Below, one piece after another: positions 61,232-64,000 of a stretch of 64,000 bases of DNA. The notes beneath the pieces were generated by a model. That model saw only the letters and a list, made by a program, of their open reading frames with translations. It did not search any database and had not been told where the DNA came from. How positions within the stretch are numbered: position 1 is the first letter of the stretch; each line of letters starts with the position of its first letter. Both the position numbers and the translations under genes were made by a program. The DNA comes from Arthrobacter sp. PM3 (lineage in GTDB: Bacteria; Actinomycetota; Actinomycetes; Actinomycetales; Micrococcaceae), in NCBI RefSeq assembly GCF_003352915.1, contig NZ_CP022314.1, positions 2,084,231 through 2,148,230 on the forward strand, in the 5' to 3' direction.

Positions 61232-62620
61232 TTACTTGGCCGTTTCTGTGCGGGGGAGGGAAGCGTCGGTGGCGCCGGGCGCCGGCACGGCGGCGGGGCG
61301 GTGGCGGAAGACCACCAGCCGGAAGAGCAGGAATTTGACGGCGGTGGCGGCCAGGTTGGCGGCGGTGACCGTGGCGAGTTCGAGCCAGCGGTCCGGTGTT
61401 CCGCCGGACACGCCGTGGACCAGAGCGAGGGCGCCCGAGGTCAGGGCCAGCCCGATCCCGAACACCAGCAGGCCCTCGAAGTGGTGCCGTGCCGCCTGGC
61501 TGCTGCCCTGGATGCCGAACGTGAACCGCCGGTTGGCGGCGGTGTTGGCCACGGCGGTGGTGAGCAGGGCGAGGAAGTTGGCCAGCTGCGGGTCCATGAA
61601 CCCGCGGCAGAGCAGGAAGATCACCAGGTAGGCCAGGGTGGAGGCCACCCCGATGCTGCCGAAGCGGACGAGCTGTCCGAAGAGGCTGCCGCCGGGGCTT
61701 TGTTCCTGGGCCCGCGATGATGCCGGGAGCGGGCCGCGGGCCAGGGCGGCCCGCAGCTCGGGTAGCGGGATCCGGCCGGAGACCAGGTCCCGGCTTAGCC
61801 GCGCCATGCCGCGTAGGTCGGCGAGGGCGGTCTGCATGATGTCCACGCTGGAATCCGGGTCGTCGGTCCAGTCCACCGGGACTTCGTGGACCCGCAGGCC
61901 GCACTTTTCGGCCAGGACCAGCAATTCGGTGTCGAAGAACCAGGCGTTGTCCAGCGTGTGGGGGAGCAGTTGCCGGGCGACATCGGCGCGGATCGCCTTG
62001 AAGCCGCACTGGGCGTCGCTGAAGTGGGCGCCCATCAGGGACTGCAGCAGGAAGTTGTAGCTGCGCGAGATGAATTCCCGTTTGGGTCCGCGGACCACGC
62101 GTGAACTACGGGTCAGGCGGGTGCCGATCGCGAGGTCGGAGTGGCCCGAAATGAGCGGGGCAAGGAGCGGGCCGAGCGCCGCGAGGTCGGTGGACAGGTC
62201 CACGTCCATGTAGGCCAGGACAGGCGACGGCGAGGCGAGCCACACCTTCCGCAGCGCGTTGCCGCGCCCTTTCTCGGCCATGTGGACCACGGTCACTTCG
62301 CGGAGCTCGCGCGCTACCCGCTCCGCGGTCTTGAGCGTCCCGTCGGTGCTGGCGTTGTCCGCCACCGTGATCCGGAAGGGGTGCGGGAAGGATCCGAGGA
62401 GATAGGCGTGCAGGCGGCGCAGGCAGGCCTCGAGGTCGCGTTCTTCGTTGAAGACCGGGATGGTGACGTCCAGCAGCGGTGTGCTGGCACGCGTGTCAAC
62501 CGGTGAGCGCCGGCCGCCGGGATCGGTCAGCGCACCGGCGAACGGAGCCGGTGCGTGCGCGTCGGCCAGCGTCGCCGTGGGTCGGGGCGGGGTTCCTGAG
62601 GCCTGGTCTGTGAACGTCAT
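61232..62620 (-). CDS. Polyprenyl-phosphate glycosyltransferase, GT2-GtrA fusion
   Basis: The 462-residue protein combines a GT2 domain (about residues 48-290: DVTIPVFNEERDLEACLRRL, DNASTDGTL, AYMDVDLSTDL, HFSDAQCGFKAIR) and a C-terminal GtrA domain of four helices (about 310-445: LVRFGSIGVASTLAYLVIF, ANTAANRRFTF). Like dolichyl-phosphate mannose synthase it would load a sugar on a polyprenyl phosphate; the GtrA part may flip or stabilise the product. The lipid-linked sugar would feed the two GT39 enzymes encoded downstream. Confidence 0.9.
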   Translation of the reverse strand: MTFTDQASGTPPRPTATLADAHAPAPFAGALTDPGGRRSPVDTRASTPLLDVTIPVFNEERDLEACLRRLHAYLLGSFPHPFRITVADNASTDGTLKTAERVARELREVTVVHMAEKGRGNALRKVWLASPSPVLAYMDVDLSTDLAALGPLLAPLISGHSDLAIGTRLTRSSRVVRGPKREFISRSYNFLLQSLMGAHFSDAQCGFKAIRADVARQLLPHTLDNAWFFDTELLVLAEKCGLRVHEVPVDWTDDPDSSVDIMQTALADLRGMARLSRDLVSGRIPLPELRAALARGPLPASSRAQEQSPGGSLFGQLVRFGSIGVASTLAYLVIFLLCRGFMDPQLANFLALLTTAVANTAANRRFTFGIQGSSQAARHHFEGLLVFGIGLALTSGALALVHGVSGGTPDRWLELATVTAANLAATAVKFLLFRLVVFRHRPAAVPAPGATDASLPRTETAK

Positions 62621-62695
62621 GGCTCAACTTTCCCGGCGGCCCATATGAGGGCTTTAGGGTCAAGCTGTGCGGGGCCTGTGGAAGTACGACGGAAA

Positions 62696-62737
62696 CACAG
62701 GAACGCCCCGAACCGGCCGGTTCGGGGCGTTCCTGTG
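62696..62737. terminator. Perfect 42-bp palindromic terminator
   Basis: Positions 62696-62716 and 62717-62737 are exact reverse complements (21 bp each; core GAACCGGCCGGTTC). It lies after the lytic transglycosylase gene on the minus strand and upstream of the GT2-GtrA gene. It separates the two transcription units and can fold on either strand. There is no long T-run. Confidence 0.75.
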
Positions 62738-62800
62738 AGTCTGGCGGGCGCGGGCGATACCTGAGGTCCGGTGCCGGCCCATCGCCGGTACGGTGACGGC

Positions 62801-63616
62801 TTAGTACCAGTTGTGCGCCAGGTGGAAGTTCAGGGCGCCGCAGGGGGAGCCGTAGCGCTCCTTGACGTAGTTCAGGCCCCAGTTGATCTGGGTCCGGTAG
62901 TTGGTCATGTAGTCGGCGCCGGCGCTCGCCATCTTGGCAGCGGGCAGGGACTGGACCACGCCGTAGGCGCCGCTGCTGGGGTTCGTGGCGGTTGTCTTCC
63001 AGTCCGATTCCTTGGTCCAGAGCTTCTGCAGGCACTGCATCTGGCCCGGTGCCCAGCCGTAGCTGCCCAGCTGGGCAGCCGCGTAGGCCTGTGCGCCGGC
63101 GGGGTCGTCGATTGCGACCGGTGCGGCGGCCGGTGCCGGTGCCGGTGCGGGCGCGGCTGCCGGAGCGGGCGCCGCCGGCGCGGCTGCGGGCGCCGCCGGC
63201 GCGGCGGCCGGTGCGGGGGCGGCCGGGGCCGGAGCCGCGGGGGCCTTGGCCGGCGGCTCGGCGGCCTGCACATCGGCGAGCTGAGCTGCCACGTTCTTCC
63301 CGGCCGAGGCGCCGGTCGCGGCAACCTGGACGCGTTCGAAGTTGAGCTTGGCCAGCGGGTCGGCGACGGTGGCCGCCTCGGTGCCGGCAAAGTTTGCCGC
63401 GTGGGCGGCCGTCTCGGCTGCCTGGCTGGCGGCGGCGCCGCCGAGCAGCAGCGCGCAGGCTGCGGTGGCGACGGCGGCGCGGCGCCCGGTGGCGCCCAGC
63501 CCGGCGGCCAGCCGCGACAGTCCGGTGGCCTGGCGCGCCGGTTCGGCGCGGTGCCGGGATTTGGGGGAGCGGATAGAAGCGCCGTCAGGGCGCGTTTGTA
63601 CCTGGAAGTCAGTCAT
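62801..63616 (-). CDS. Secreted lytic transglycosylase-like protein
   Basis: The 271-residue protein has a basic start and a hydrophobic export segment near residues 45-65 (AVATAACALLLGGAAAS), a long Ala/Pro linker (about 120-175) and a C-terminal muramidase-like domain. That domain shows CLQKLWTKESDW with the candidate catalytic Glu, TNPSSGAYGVVQSLPAAKMA, YRTQINWGLNYVKERYGSPC and a final HLAHNWY. It should cut peptidoglycan glycan strands, as related secreted SLT and resuscitation-type proteins do. Its leader carries a c-di-AMP riboswitch, which ties wall cutting to that signal. Confidence 0.88.
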   Translation of the reverse strand: MTDFQVQTRPDGASIRSPKSRHRAEPARQATGLSRLAAGLGATGRRAAVATAACALLLGGAAASQAAETAAHAANFAGTEAATVADPLAKLNFERVQVAATGASAGKNVAAQLADVQAAEPPAKAPAAPAPAAPAPAAAPAAPAAAPAAPAPAAAPAPAPAPAAAPVAIDDPAGAQAYAAAQLGSYGWAPGQMQCLQKLWTKESDWKTTATNPSSGAYGVVQSLPAAKMASAGADYMTNYRTQINWGLNYVKERYGSPCGALNFHLAHNWY

Positions 63617-63624
63617 GATCGCCT

Positions 63625-63800
63625 CTCAACGCCGGCGGAGTTAGCTGTCGGGTTCGGATGAGGTCATCCGGCCGCACGGAAAGTCACGTGTCGGCTTCAC
63701 CCCAAGGGCGCAAGTGTGCAGAATGCCCGGGAACTCTGGGTCCCCCGCCTCTGCCTGGTCCAGCGGAATCCGGGAAGCGGCAGAGTTTGGCGTCCAACCG
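63625..63800 (-). ncRNA. ydaO/yuaA-type cyclic di-AMP riboswitch
   Basis: The minus-strand leader of the transglycosylase gene has the family's signature blocks: GCGGGGGACCCA, then TTGGGGTGAA, and near the gene ATCCGAACCCGACAGCTAAC followed by CCGCCGGCG. These conserved elements and their order, and the wall-hydrolase gene downstream, match c-di-AMP riboswitches of actinobacteria, which act as OFF switches in known cases. The 5' limit near 63800 is approximate. Confidence 0.85.
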
Positions 63801-63934
63801 GATGTGCGGCGTCAGTTCAGGCCGCACCACATCGACGCTACAGCACTTGGCAGCTTAAGTCACATTTCGGTAACGGGGGTCACAGTGCCGGAGTGTCGGC
63901 TTGCGCGGCCGCCCCGCAGGCCTGAGGGCGGGCG

Positions 63935-64000
63935 CTAGGCCGACGGCGGTGCCGCCGGCAGCCGCACGGCGAACTCTGTCCGGCCGGGCCGCGACGTGAC
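63935..64000 (-). CDS. C-terminal end of a probable sensor histidine kinase (cut by window edge)
   Basis: Only 21 codons before the TAG at 63935-63937 are visible, ending TSRPGRTEFAVRLPAAPPSA. The pattern G-x-TEFAVRLP is that of the last beta strand of a HATPase_c domain, as at the end of many histidine kinases. The rest lies outside the window, so the call rests on this short match. Confidence 0.4.
   Translation of the reverse strand, partial: VTSRPGRTEFAVRLPAAPPSA

Noticed and set aside
1..64000. CRISPR arrays, rRNA genes, phage structural genes
   Set aside because: No regularly spaced direct repeats, rRNA sequence or phage proteins were seen.

Overview
The window comes from a high-GC actinobacterium. 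Gene content and protein style (L-rhamnose operon fused to lutABC, YcnI and DUF4232 lipoproteins, tandem GT39 transferases, a c-di-AMP riboswitch before a small lytic transglycosylase) fit the Micrococcaceae, most likely Arthrobacter or Pseudarthrobacter. The genus is inferred from style, not from a database search.

Left chromosomal part (1-30.5 kb). On the minus strand lie a Nei2-type DNA glycosylase (cut by the window edge) overlapped by an Lhr-type helicase, a DUF4232 lipoprotein, a YcnI/DUF1775 protein, a His-rich membrane protein, two overlapping very small genes and an SRPBCC protein. A LacI regulator (8.8-9.8 kb) then diverges from a long L-rhamnose operon (10.1-24.6 kb): ABC importer (ATPase, two permeases, binding protein), a second sugar isomerase of the arabinose/fucose isomerase type, mutarotase, L-rhamnose isomerase, bifunctional aldolase/lactaldehyde dehydrogenase, rhamnulokinase and LutABC. 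Most genes overlap by 4 bp. Together they can take L-rhamnose to dihydroxyacetone phosphate plus L-lactaldehyde, then L-lactate, then pyruvate. A good sigma-70-type promoter and two palindromic operators sit in the divergent gap. Next come an aquaporin, a potassium-channel-like protein, a second LacI regulator divergent from a sugar MFS transporter, a DUF1905 protein and an HxH-rich lipoprotein.

Island (about 30.6-49.8 kb). A tRNA-Ser(CGA) gene lies at 49.8 kb with its 3' end facing left. The last 24 bp of that tRNA are repeated exactly at 30.57 kb, each copy followed by a homologous but diverged terminator. This is the signature of a roughly 19 kb element integrated at the tRNA 3' end. I see no integrase; only a frameshifted excisionase-like remnant is left near the tRNA end. 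The cargo is for peptide use: module A (TetR, M14 peptidase, MFS, aminopeptidase N) and module B (TetR, OppBCDF-type ABC transporter, MFS remnant, ureohydrolase, divergent binding protein and a second M14 peptidase). A 201-bp tandem duplication between the module B binding protein and its M14 gene created a chimeric mini-ORF. The island ends hold small unknown genes.

Right chromosomal part (49.9-64 kb). It holds a three-gene cluster (MDR dehydrogenase, pterin-synthase-like protein, glycosyltransferase), a winged-helix protein, TadA, a PAP2 phosphatase, uracil phosphoribosyltransferase, a VOC protein, a HAD hydrolase, two tandem GT39 membrane glycosyltransferases with a GT2-GtrA fusion, a lytic transglycosylase under a ydaO-type c-di-AMP riboswitch, and the last codons of a probable sensor kinase.

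The most unusual item is a pair of tiny proteins (7763-7918 and 48487-48687) that share a C-terminal CX3CX2C-x-GPETD tail resembling a radical-SAM cluster loop. One is in the chromosome and one in the island, and a related SH3-like small gene occurs in both regions.
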